Assembly: GCA_017656235.1 (NCBI GenBank)
Contig: JACDOF010000001.1
Coordinates: forward strand, 496,001-560,000
Reading direction: 5' to 3'
DNA length: 64,000 bases
DNA from: Brevibacillus sp.
GTDB taxonomy: Bacteria; Bacillota; Bacilli; Brevibacillales; Brevibacillaceae
Below are positions 34,892 through 43,885 of this stretch, one piece after another; the first letter of the stretch is position 1, and every line of letters starts with the position of its first letter. Both the position numbers and the translations under genes were made by a program. The notes under the pieces were generated by a model. It searched no databases. It was given only the letters and a program-made list of their open reading frames with translations, and was not told the DNA's origin.

Positions 34892-35257
34892 GTGGCAATA
34901 CTGGCAGTTGCACTTGGCGGAGCAATCGGCTCCGTCTTGCGTTATCTCATCGGGGTGTGGGCCAATCAACCGGGGTGGCCGCTGGGAACATGGTTGGCCA
35001 ATCTGTCCGGATCTTTTTTGATTGGTTTGTTGTACGTGCTGGGGAAGGAGAAGGGGTGGCTTCCGCCAGACTTGTATTTGCTGCTGGCAACGGGAGTGAT
35101 GGGGGGCTTTACGACGTTTTCCACCTTTTCGCTGGAAGTTGTCACGTACGCAGCCCAGGGTCTGCCTGTACGAGCCTTTCTCTACGTACTGGCAAGTGTG
35201 GGAGCAGGGCTTGTAGCCGCCTGGTTGGGCTGGTGGGTGGGCCGGCAAGTGATGTAG
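34892..35257 (+). CDS. crcB: Fluoride channel CrcB/FluC
   Basis: A 121-residue membrane protein with four helices that forms a dual-topology dimer exporting fluoride. GGAIGSVLRYLIG, GTWLANLSGSFLIG (the conserved Asn) and GVMGGFTTFSTFSLE (the Phe-box and TTFST) are diagnostic. GTG 34892 has GAGGTG upstream. Only one copy is seen, whereas B. subtilis has two adjacent paralogues. No fluoride riboswitch is evident before it. Confidence 0.93.
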   Translation: MAILAVALGGAIGSVLRYLIGVWANQPGWPLGTWLANLSGSFLIGLLYVLGKEKGWLPPDLYLLLATGVMGGFTTFSTFSLEVVTYAAQGLPVRAFLYVLASVGAGLVAAWLGWWVGRQVM

Positions 35258-35351
35258 GAAGGAGAACCTGTTGGACACACGACGCCGGGTAGTCAGCACA
35301 GCCCGGATCGGCAGCACTAATCATCAAAACCCGGGGAAAGAGGGATGAGAA

Positions 35352-37582
35352 GTGTCGATACGGCATCCTGCATTCCGCGAGGAGCAGTCGCGGCTGGAGT
35401 GGACAATTGGCGTGGTTGTGCGTGAGATCGAACTGCTGCGCGAAGATATCAGGGAAGCGACGGATGATTATGTCAAACAGATAGTCAATGACAAAAAAGC
35501 CAAGGAACTTCGCTATTTGGAGACAGCACGGGACAAACCGTACTTTGGCAGGGTCGACTTTCGCCAGGCAGAGGATGGGGAAAAGGAGACCGTCTATATC
35601 GGCAAGCGCGGCATCGTGGACAGCACCAATCTGGAAGCCGTGGTGATCGATTGGCGAGCGCCGATTGCCAGTCTGTTTTACAGCGGCGAGAGTAAAGAAG
35701 CCGCTTATCGGACGCCGCGCGGTATCGTCCATGGTGAGGTGACGCTGAAACGCAACTTTGCGATAGAACGAGGTGTGATTACCGGGATATACGATGGTGC
35801 ACTGAAAGAGACCATTCAAAGGGAACTGGGCTCGCCGGACGATTTCTTGAGCGAGGGTTTTCTGGATGAATTCCTGGCCTCCAGCCTGAATCAAACCAAC
35901 GACAGCAGGCTCAAGGACATTGTGGCAACGATTCAGGCGGAACAAAACGAGATTATTCGTGCCGAGAAAGACCGACCCGTGGTGGTTCAGGGGGTTGCCG
36001 GAAGTGGCAAGACGACCATCGCCCTGCACCGCCTATCGTATCTGATCTACAACTACCAGGATGCACTCTCTTCGCACAAGTTCATGGTGTTTGCCCCCAA
36101 CCGACTTTTCCTCCATTACATATCCGAAGTGCTGCCGGAGTTGGGCGTCGAAGACGTACAGCAGTCCACCTTTTTTGAGTGGGGCGTGGGAATGATCAAA
36201 TCCCAGCTGCCAAAAGGATGGCGGTTCATCGATCCACATCGCACGCTGCGTCTCTTTTTTGAGCAGGGTGCGGTACGATCGGCGGAACAGGCGATCACCA
36301 AGACCCGTCTCCGTTTCAAAGGATCGCTGGCCATGCGGGATACGCTGGATCGCTTTGTACAATATTTGATTGAGGAAGTGATACGATACCGTTTCGCCCG
36401 ATCCGGTTTCGCTACAAAAAAACGGATCAGATTTTCACCGTGTCCGGGAAAGAAATCCACAGGCTCTTTACTGTCCAATTTGCTTCGCAGCCGCTGACGC
36501 AGCGGGCAGCGACGCTGCGGAAGCACTTGAAACAGCACCTGACCAAACAATTCTTTGCTCATGTGCGCGAACTGAAGATGGATGTGGACAAGCAGGTGCT
36601 GCTCCGCTTTGAACAGCAGTTGGAGCGGATTCTTGACACCTATCTGGAAAACTGGCCTGTTTTCGATGTGTTTGCGATGTACCGTGATTTGCTTACCCGT
36701 CCTGAAATGCTGAGAAAACTGGCTCCTGAGTGGGTAAGTGACGAGGTTGTTACTGCGGTCAGCCAATCATCGAAAGAACTGTTTGATGAGCAGCGGATGG
36801 AGGCGGAAGATGTTGCCCCTCTTCTCTATCTTACGTTTCTGCTGCACGGGGTAGAAGAACCAATGTTTGATCATGCGGTTGTGGATGAAGCTCAGGATTT
36901 GAGCGCGCTGGAGATCTTGTTGATCACCATGATGACCAAACGGAATTCCGTGACCATCGTGGGTGACTTGGCGCAGGCGATTCATGCCTACCGCGGTTTG
37001 GAAAACTGGAATGAACTGCTTGATGGCGTCTTTAAAGGATCGGCCAGCTTCTACACACTCCGGCAGAGCTACCGTTCAACCGTCGAAATCATGCGCTTCG
37101 CTAATCGGATACTAAACCGCGTCAAACTTCCCAACATCACGCCGGCTGTACCCGTTTTGCGGCACGGAGCAGAGCCCCAGGTTGTCCCAGTGGAAACACA
37201 GCACAAGATGTATCAAGAAATTCTCAGCCGGATACGGTCGTGCCAGCAGGAGGGGTACAAATCCATTGCCGTGGTCACCAAAACGGCAGAACGCAGTCGA
37301 CGGGCTGCCAAGGCCCTTGGCTCGTATCTGCCGGAAGCTGCCCTCATCAGTGCAAAAGATGTGGAGTTTCCGGGAGGTGTCACGTTCATGCCTGCTTATC
37401 TGACCAAGGGACTGCAGTTTGACGTGGTCATTCTGCTGGATGTGGATGAGGAACCCTATCCACTGGAAGGGGAAACGGCCAAACTTCTGTACGTAGCCAC
37501 GACACGTCCGGTGCACCGGTTGATTATTTTCCACATCAAGGGGAAAGCGTCGCCTTTGCTGACAGCGACCAGCACGGATTGA
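35352..37582 (+). pseudogene. HelD-like UvrD-family helicase gene interrupted by a one-base frameshift
   Basis: HelD proteins remove stalled or idle RNA polymerase. The two frames together span about 743 codons, close to B. subtilis HelD (774). Frame one (35352-36497) has the N-terminal coiled coil and Walker A VAGSGKTTIALHRLSYL; it then runs off into KKRIRFSPCPGK. The second frame carries DEAQDLSALEILL, VGDLAQAIHAYRG, RQSYRSTVEIMRFAN and LLYVATTRPVHRL. Loss of one T near 36392-36394 or one A in the A7 run at 36416-36422 would explain the switch. All motifs are intact on either side, so it is recent, a sequencing error, or programmed. Confidence 0.85.
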
Positions 37583-37629
37583 TCACTGCGGAAAATCATT
37601 AGGAAGGTTTCTGCGAAGCCTGAAGAAGA

Positions 37630-37646
37630 TGGCAAGAATCTTGCAT
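37630..37646 (+). promoter_or_regulatory. Sigma-54 promoter before the tandem nitrilase gene
   Basis: TGGCAAGAATCTTGCAT: the -24 GG and -12 GC are spaced exactly as in TGGCAC-N5-TTGC, with one mismatch in the -24 element. It lies 63 bases before the start codon. Confidence 0.75.
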
Positions 37647-37708
37647 AATCCCCATTGCGTGATATGGATATGGTTTTCTCATGACATCGACAAGGGGGTT
37701 TGGAGATA

Positions 37709-39454
37709 ATGGTACTGCAGAAACCTTTCAAAGTGGCCAGTGTTCAGTTTAATCCGAAGCTGGATGAAAGGGACGGCAATATCATCGCACTTCTGAAGGC
37801 TGTCGAAGAAGCCGCCGATAACGGGGCGAAATTGATTGTCACACCGGAAATGGCTACGACCGGCTATCACTACCACAGCAGAGAGGCCATTCAACCGTTT
37901 GTTGATACCATTCCAGGCTGTACGACCGATCAGTTCGCCGCATTGTGCCGCAAAAAGAATGTTTACGTCGTGGTCGGGATGCCGGAAGTAGATGCGGTTA
38001 CAGGCCTTTTCTACAATTCGGCAGCATTGATTGGACCGACAGGCTGGATCGGCACCTATCGGAAAGTCCACTTGTGGGAATTGGAGGCACACTGGGCAGT
38101 TCCCGGCGATTTGGGCATTCCGGTTTTTCCGACAGAATTGGGGAAAATAGCGATAAACATTTGCATGGATTCAATATTTTTTGAATCTGCCCGGCTGGCC
38201 GCATTGAAAGGTGCTGATATCCTGACTTTTCCGACCAATTCTACCGCACAGTCCATCTCTCTTCTGCAGGCCAGGGCCGAGTCAAACGGATTGTATGTCA
38301 TCAGCGCAAACCGATCCAACACCGAATGCGGTTACCATATGATTGGCGCTAGTGCAGTCTGGTCTCCCGCGGGAGAAAAGCTTGCTGAGTCTGTCTTTGT
38401 CCCTTCCCCTGAAGATGATATTCACGAGCCCTCCATCCTCTATGCAGAGATTGATCCGGCACAGTATCAGAACAAGGCAAAAGACAGAATGGACGAACGG
38501 AGACCGAGTATGTACAAGGAACTCATGCTGTATATATCGCCGTGGGATTATTCCCAAAAAAGCAGTCCGCGTGAATTGACGGTTGCCGCCATCCAGTACG
38601 AGCCTGTCCCAATGGGTATGTCGGAAAATTTGGAGAAAGCAAGGAGGCTGATCCAAACCGCTGCAGCTCATGCCGCTGCCGGAACAGCCAAGCTGTGCGT
38701 TTTGCCCGAGCTGTCTCTTACTGGACCTGTGTCTCTGCTCGAGCCACAGGAACGAATGCGCTTGGCCGAACCGGCAGATGGTCCTACGAGTCAGGTGATG
38801 AGAGAGTTGGCGCGCAGATACAAGACTGCAATCATTTATGGCTTCCTGGAAGAAAATGATGGTCGACTGTACAATTCTTGCGCGCTGATCAGTTCCGAAG
38901 GCCTGATCGAAGGAGTCTATCGACAGGTTCACCTTCGTCAGGAGGACAAGCAATGGGCGGCGCCTGGAGAAAGAATCAGCGTCATATCTTCCGCCGAGTT
39001 GGGCAGAGTTGGTATGATGATCGGGTATGATGCACTGTTTCCGGAAACAGCAGGGGTGCTGGCCGTTGGAAGAGCGGACTTGATTGCCATTCCAGCCAGC
39101 TTTGTCCAGGACGATGGAAAAGAGATTGCAATCAACCCGAGCATTTCCGCCAATCCCTACCCGGAAGGGGCCATCGCCATTCTCGACGCCATTGCAATTG
39201 GTTCACAGGCTTATACGGTCGTGGCCAACTTTACGGGAACGCAGCATCGCTTCACGGGGAGAAGTGGTATGTACACCCTTGACCCGCTCTATGGTTTGGA
39301 TCAACCTGTCATCGGGTCGGCGGATCGGGAAGAGGCGGTATTGGCGACGTGCACAACGATACAAGCAAATTGGTGGTTCCAGCAGGAAAAGCTGATCGCT
39401 GCACGACGTACGGCTGTATACAAACCACTGGTGTTCAACAACGCAAGAATGTAG
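37709..39454 (+). CDS. Tandem nitrilase-superfamily hydrolase, second half lacking catalytic residues
   Basis: A 581-residue protein made of two carbon-nitrogen hydrolase domains. Domain one (about 8-280) has the complete triad: Glu47 (VTPEM), Lys119 (YRKVHL) and Cys152 (INICMD), so it should hydrolyse an amide or nitrile. Domain two (about 290-575) keeps the fold and Glu334 (VLPEL) but has Gln406 for the Lys (YRQVHL) and Gly439 for the Cys (MIGYD). Single nitrilase enzymes are about 270-330 residues. ATG 37709 is preferred over TTG 37700. Followed by its likely regulators. Confidence 0.88.
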   Translation: MVLQKPFKVASVQFNPKLDERDGNIIALLKAVEEAADNGAKLIVTPEMATTGYHYHSREAIQPFVDTIPGCTTDQFAALCRKKNVYVVVGMPEVDAVTGLFYNSAALIGPTGWIGTYRKVHLWELEAHWAVPGDLGIPVFPTELGKIAINICMDSIFFESARLAALKGADILTFPTNSTAQSISLLQARAESNGLYVISANRSNTECGYHMIGASAVWSPAGEKLAESVFVPSPEDDIHEPSILYAEIDPAQYQNKAKDRMDERRPSMYKELMLYISPWDYSQKSSPRELTVAAIQYEPVPMGMSENLEKARRLIQTAAAHAAAGTAKLCVLPELSLTGPVSLLEPQERMRLAEPADGPTSQVMRELARRYKTAIIYGFLEENDGRLYNSCALISSEGLIEGVYRQVHLRQEDKQWAAPGERISVISSAELGRVGMMIGYDALFPETAGVLAVGRADLIAIPASFVQDDGKEIAINPSISANPYPEGAIAILDAIAIGSQAYTVVANFTGTQHRFTGRSGMYTLDPLYGLDQPVIGSADREEAVLATCTTIQANWWFQQEKLIAARRTAVYKPLVFNNARM

Positions 39455-39483
39455 GTACCTGTGCGTTCCCGCTGCTGCTGGTT

Positions 39484-39499
39484 TGGCGGTGTACTTGCT
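39484..39499 (+). promoter_or_regulatory. Possible sigma-54 promoter before the sensor kinase gene
   Basis: TGGCGGTGTACTTGCT has the right GG-GC spacing but two mismatches in the -24 element. It would make the two-component pair self-regulated, or it may be chance. Confidence 0.4.
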
Positions 39500-39527
39500 T
39501 ATCAGACGGGGAAAGTGGGGGGAATAG

Positions 39528-41624
39528 ATGTTGCACTTTTTTCGTTCAAGAATTATGAAGCGGTATTTGCTTCTGACGTTGGTCGTCATTCTGTTTACGC
39601 TCACCTCACTTTATTACCTGACCATACAGGTATTGGATTCTTCCGTACGGGAACAGATTGAGCTGCGGGACGACTTGATCGCGAGGACGCTTGGCAAGCG
39701 AATTGGTTTCACCATCACAAAGATGCTTGATGACATGCGGTTTGCTTCCAGTTACGTCCGGAAGGTTAACGAGAGGGAGTTTTATCTGAGCGAAATGCAG
39801 GGCTTGGTAGCGCGCAATCCCCTTTATTTGAGCATTCAAGCTTATGACAAGGATGGCAGCTTGCTCGTTCGAATTCCGGATGTGACGATGTTTGACTCAA
39901 ACGAAATCAGGCGGATTCACGATCGACTGTCCTGGAGCAAAACCTACTATGTCTCCGATTTGATCACGTTGCAGGACGGAAGAAAAACGTTTGCCGTCGC
40001 CTACTCGGCCCTTGACGAGAATGAGGCGTTTCTAGGGGCGGTAATCGCGTTTGTCAACATTAACGTCCTCTCCGATTATCTGAAGGAACTCAAGATCGGG
40101 CAAAGAGGGATCAACGCTGTTGTGGACAGAGAGGGAAGACTCATTGCCGTGAGCAGCCGGGATATAGAAGGGACGTCGCTGAAAAACCATGTACTGGGTC
40201 AGTACTTGTACAAGGAAAGATTCGGCATCTGGGAAGGGGAACTGTTTGACCAGCGGATGATTGTCGCCTATCGGCCTGTCATCTATGGATTTGGTCTTAT
40301 CGTCGGCGAGCCGATCACGCAGTCGCTGGAGCCAGCCTATCATGTCATGATCGTATTGTTTCAGGGGTTCCTGGTCGTTTTGCTGATTGCTGTCGGGCTC
40401 GGTGTATACGGAACGGCCCGGGTCGTGAAACCGATTCTGGAGCTGACCTCACAGGTAAAGGAATACCGGGAAAACAAACGAAGGAAGTTCCGTCCGATCC
40501 TGACGAGAGATGAACTGCAGGATCTTTCCGTCGTGATGGGGGAAATGGCGAAAGAATTAACGGATAAAGAGAGAAGGCTGTTTTATATTCTGGAATCGAT
40601 TCCGTACTGTATTATCACCACAGATCGTAACGGCAAGATTACAACCTTTAACAAGGGGGCGGAAGAACTAACGCTGTACAAGCGGGAGGAAGTGATAGGG
40701 AAATCCATTGTCGACCTTCCGTTAAAGGCGAGCAGGGAAGATTTTATTTCCTTGAAAACCCTGCAAGAAGGCAAGGCGTTTGAAGAAACGGAAAGCTATA
40801 TTTATGATAAACATATGGTGAAGCATGACGTCCGGATCTACTCGTCCCTTTTTCACGGGGAATATAATGAAGTCGCCGGTACCATTATCGTCATGAAAGA
40901 TGTAAGCGATATCAAAAAACTGGAACTGTACTTGAAACAAAGTGAGCGGCTTGCTTCGCTGGGGCAATTGACAGCAGGGGTTGCACATGAGATCAAGAAT
41001 CCGTTAAGCATCATTCACGCAGCTGCAGAAGCGATCCAGCTTGAGCTGAAAGACGAACAGCCGAAACTGGCGCTTGTCTCCGAGTTGACAGGCGATATCC
41101 TGGAGTCGACAGACCGCATGAACCGGTTGCTTGCGGATTTCCTGAAGCTCTCCAAAGAAGAACCCGAAGGGAACCGCACCTGGCTGAACATCATTGAATT
41201 GCTGAATGAACTCCTGCACCTCCTGCGCAACAAATGGAACGATCGGGGAATCGAAGTCATCCGATCCTATGAAGCGGAAGAAGCATGGGTATTTGGTGAT
41301 AAAAACCGCCTTACCCAGGTGTTTTTAAATATTTTTCTCAACAGTTTGGATGCCATGGAGAATGGTGGAACGCTTATCGTTCGCGTGAAGGAAATAAAAC
41401 AACATTGGGAAATATCCGTTAGCGACACGGGCAAAGGAATCCCGCAGGGGACCCTGCGCTGGATCTTTAATCCTTTCTTTTCCACCAAACCGGAGGGGAC
41501 GGGATTGGGATTGTCCATTGCGCACGAGATCATCTTGCAGCACCAGGGGAAAATCTACGCCGATAGTGAGTTGGGGCAAGGTACCACGCTCTACGTTCAG
41601 CTGCCGAAAGAGAAGGGGGAATGA
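39528..41624 (+). CDS. Membrane sensor histidine kinase with dCache and PAS domains
   Basis: A 698-residue kinase. Membrane helices lie at about 10-32 and 275-300; between them is an extracellular Cache-type sensor of about 240 residues (YDKDGSLLVRIPD, RKTFAVAYSAL). Then HAMP, a PAS domain (LESIPYCIITTDRNGKITTFN), HisKA with the phosphoacceptor in GVAHEIKNPLS, and HATPase (NRLTQVFLNIFLNSLDAM, DTGKGIPQG, GTGLGLSIAHEI). GTGGGGGGAATAG precedes ATG 39528. Four-base overlap with the response regulator. An extracellular small molecule, perhaps the importer's substrate, is the likely signal. Confidence 0.92.
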   Translation: MLHFFRSRIMKRYLLLTLVVILFTLTSLYYLTIQVLDSSVREQIELRDDLIARTLGKRIGFTITKMLDDMRFASSYVRKVNEREFYLSEMQGLVARNPLYLSIQAYDKDGSLLVRIPDVTMFDSNEIRRIHDRLSWSKTYYVSDLITLQDGRKTFAVAYSALDENEAFLGAVIAFVNINVLSDYLKELKIGQRGINAVVDREGRLIAVSSRDIEGTSLKNHVLGQYLYKERFGIWEGELFDQRMIVAYRPVIYGFGLIVGEPITQSLEPAYHVMIVLFQGFLVVLLIAVGLGVYGTARVVKPILELTSQVKEYRENKRRKFRPILTRDELQDLSVVMGEMAKELTDKERRLFYILESIPYCIITTDRNGKITTFNKGAEELTLYKREEVIGKSIVDLPLKASREDFISLKTLQEGKAFEETESYIYDKHMVKHDVRIYSSLFHGEYNEVAGTIIVMKDVSDIKKLELYLKQSERLASLGQLTAGVAHEIKNPLSIIHAAAEAIQLELKDEQPKLALVSELTGDILESTDRMNRLLADFLKLSKEEPEGNRTWLNIIELLNELLHLLRNKWNDRGIEVIRSYEAEEAWVFGDKNRLTQVFLNIFLNSLDAMENGGTLIVRVKEIKQHWEISVSDTGKGIPQGTLRWIFNPFFSTKPEGTGLGLSIAHEIILQHQGKIYADSELGQGTTLYVQLPKEKGE

Positions 41625-42991
41625 GCGTGAGAAGGATATTGCTTGTGGACGATGAAATAAAGCTTCTGCGAATCCTGCAATCTTCCCTTGCCAAAAAGGG
41701 ATATCAGGTTTATACGGCCGCAAACGGCCATGAGGCACGGAAGCGAATCAGCGAGAAGCCGGTTGATGTGGTCTTTTTGGATCTGATGCTGCCGGATACG
41801 ACAGGTCTCCAATTATTGCAGGAGTTTTTGCCGCTGTATCCGCACAAAGCTTTTATTCTATTAACCGCATTTGGAAACGTGGAAAGTGCCGTAACGGCGA
41901 TGAAAGCGGGAGCGTTTGACTATATCGTCAAACCTGCTAAATTGGAAGAACTGGAAATCATCATCGAGAAGGCTTATGAATGGTTAGAGATGAAGCAGGA
42001 GAACCAGTTTTTGCGGGAAAAACTGAAATCCGCAGAAATAGCCCACGATCTGATTGCGTTCAGTCCGGAAATGAAGCGGATTGTTCAATTGGTAGAAAAG
42101 GTGGCGAATACGGATGCCACGGTTCTCCTGGATGGTGAGAGCGGTACTGGCAAAAGCCTGCTGGCGCGCAAGATTCATCATTTGAGCAGCAGGAGCAGGG
42201 CGCCGTTTGTATCGGTAAACTGCGCAGCCATTCCGGAACAATTGTTGGAAAGTGAACTGTTTGGTTACGAAAAAGGGGCATTTACGGGGGCGCAGGTAAG
42301 CAGACAGGGAAAGTTTGAAGCAGCTGATGGCGGTACCATTTTTTTGGACGAGATAGGAGAAATCACACCGGCTTTACAGGCGAAACTGCTGCAGGTAACA
42401 CAGGAAAAAACGTTTATGCGGCTGGGAAGCAATTCGGCCAAGCAGGTCGACGTTCGTATCATATCGGCCACCAATCGCGATTTGAAACGGATGGTGGAGC
42501 AAGGGGATTTTCGCGAGGATTTGTACTATCGCTTAAACATCATCAACATCTATATTCCTCCCTTGCGTGACAGAAAAGACGACATCCCGTTTTTGGTGGA
42601 AACGTTTCTGGAGCGGCACAGACAACGATACGGACGCAACTACCGCATTTCACCGGAATTGATGAATGTGCTGCAGGAATATCACTGGCCCGGAAATGTC
42701 CGGGAGTTGGAAAATGCGTTGGAAAGAGCTGTCGTGTTGTGCTCTGGAGAGAAGTTGTCCATCGAAGATTTCCCCAGAGAAATCAGGGAAATCAGAGAGC
42801 AGGTAAGCACATCTGGTCTCCAAACGTACAAACTGACGAAAACCCTGCCGGAGCAAATGGAAGAAATAGAAAAGAGGTTTATCCTCCAGGCGTTGGAAGA
42901 GGCCCACGGGCAAGCGGCTGCAGCCGCCAGGATTCTAGGGATTTCCCGTCAAAGTCTGCTTTACAAAATGAACAAGTATTTTATCAACTGA
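41621..42991 (+). CDS. NtrC-family sigma-54-dependent response regulator
   Basis: A 456-residue activator: receiver domain with Asp54 (FLDLMLP) and Lys in YIVKPAK, AAA domain with Walker A DGESGTGKSLLA, the sigma-54 contact loop GAFTGAQ (in GYEKGAFTGA), Walker B GGTIFLDEIGE and arginine-finger region LYYRLN, then a Fis-type helix-turn-helix (AAAARILGISRQSLLYKMNK) at the C-terminus. It needs sigma-54 promoters, and two good ones lie at 37630 and 43152, on either side. Confidence 0.95.
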   Translation: MSVRRILLVDDEIKLLRILQSSLAKKGYQVYTAANGHEARKRISEKPVDVVFLDLMLPDTTGLQLLQEFLPLYPHKAFILLTAFGNVESAVTAMKAGAFDYIVKPAKLEELEIIIEKAYEWLEMKQENQFLREKLKSAEIAHDLIAFSPEMKRIVQLVEKVANTDATVLLDGESGTGKSLLARKIHHLSSRSRAPFVSVNCAAIPEQLLESELFGYEKGAFTGAQVSRQGKFEAADGGTIFLDEIGEITPALQAKLLQVTQEKTFMRLGSNSAKQVDVRIISATNRDLKRMVEQGDFREDLYYRLNIINIYIPPLRDRKDDIPFLVETFLERHRQRYGRNYRISPELMNVLQEYHWPGNVRELENALERAVVLCSGEKLSIEDFPREIREIREQVSTSGLQTYKLTKTLPEQMEEIEKRFILQALEEAHGQAAAAARILGISRQSLLYKMNKYFIN

Positions 42992-42993
42992 TC

Positions 42994-43027
42994 CTGTGGC
43001 AGTGAATATAACTGCCACAGTTTTTTT
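42994..43027 (+). terminator. Terminator after the response regulator gene
   Basis: CTGTGGCAGT (42994-43003) pairs perfectly with ACTGCCACAG (43011-43020), followed by seven T. Confidence 0.93.
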
Positions 43028-43113
43028 ACGGCGGAGAAATAAACGTACAATTTAGCCTCCTGAACGCGGATAACTTGTTAAAATTTTTTTACGATTTGTC
43101 TAATTTTTTTACA
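43021..43113 (+). promoter_or_regulatory. Phased TTTTTTTAC repeats, candidate activator binding region
   Basis: TTTTTTTACG at 43021-43030, TTTTTTTACG at 43084-43093 and TTTTTTTACA at 43104-43113. Spacings are 63 and 20 bases, about six and two helical turns. The last copy is about 38 bases upstream of the sigma-54 -24 element. The first copy doubles as the T-run of the terminator, so it may be incidental. Confidence 0.4.
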
Positions 43114-43151
43114 AAAACCCGTCTCTTCATGGCTTCCTCCCCAAAAAGATG

Positions 43152-43168
43152 TTGGCACGATTCTTGCT
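43152..43168 (+). promoter_or_regulatory. Sigma-54 promoter of the OpuC-like operon
   Basis: TTGGCACGATTCTTGCT matches TTGGCAC-N5-TTGCW in full. It is 46 bases before the first permease gene and 150 bases after the gene of an NtrC-type activator. Confidence 0.9.
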
Positions 43169-43213
43169 GAACACATTGAACGAAAAAAGAAGGCGACTTA
43201 AGGGGGGAGAACA

Positions 43214-43861
43214 ATGGAACTGGCGGCATTCATTCAAAACAATTGGACCGATTTGTTACGACTGACTTGGGAACACGTCCAGCTTGTGGGATTGGCTGTA
43301 AGCGTTTCCGTCCTGACGGGAGTGCCGTTTGGCATCTACATCGCGCAAAGAGAAATACTGGCTAACCTGGTCCTGACCGTAGCCGGTATTGTCATGACGA
43401 TTCCCAGTATTGCGCTATTTGGCATCATGATCCCGATCTTGTCCTATATTGGTCACGGTATCGGATTTCTGCCAGCCTTTCTGGCTCTTGTGCTTTACTC
43501 GCAGCTACCCATTATCCGCAATACGTACATTGCGATCAAGAATGTCAACCCGGACTTGCGGGAAGCCGCGATTGGCATGGGGATGACTACCTGGGAACGT
43601 CTGACCAAGGTTGAGATCCCCATGGCACTGCCTGTGATCATGGCAGGTGTCCGCATGGCCGTTGTTTTGACGATCGGAATTGGCGCCATTGCCGCCTATA
43701 TTGGAGCAGGTGGTTTGGGTGAGTACATCGCCAGAGGGATATCTACCAGCTACGAGACGATGGTTCAGGCGGGAGCCATTGCTGTCTCCCTGCTGGCGCT
43801 GGTTGTCGACTTTGTTTTGGGGAGTGTGCAAAAAAGACTTTCTCCCAAGACGGCCAGGTGA
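43214..43861 (+). CDS. OpuC-type (glycine betaine/choline family) ABC permease, first
   Basis: A 215-residue permease with about six hydrophobic segments. VSVLTGVPFGIYIAQRE, TIPSIALFGIMIPIL and the EAA-like loop REAAIGMGMTTWERLTKVEIP (interrupted here by length) are typical of OpuCB/OpuCD. ATG 43214 follows AAGGGGGGAG. First gene behind the sigma-54 promoter. Family substrates are quaternary amines such as betaine, choline and carnitine; the true substrate here is unknown. Confidence 0.88.
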   Translation: MELAAFIQNNWTDLLRLTWEHVQLVGLAVSVSVLTGVPFGIYIAQREILANLVLTVAGIVMTIPSIALFGIMIPILSYIGHGIGFLPAFLALVLYSQLPIIRNTYIAIKNVNPDLREAAIGMGMTTWERLTKVEIPMALPVIMAGVRMAVVLTIGIGAIAAYIGAGGLGEYIARGISTSYETMVQAGAIAVSLLALVVDFVLGSVQKRLSPKTAR

Positions 43862-43885
43862 TCATGAGAGGAAAGGGGATAATAG

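Noticed and set aside
35352-36497. The first half of the HelD-like gene as a complete separate protein
   Set aside because: The frame ends in a meaningless tail while the remaining helicase motifs continue in another frame from 36440, so one broken gene is the simpler reading.
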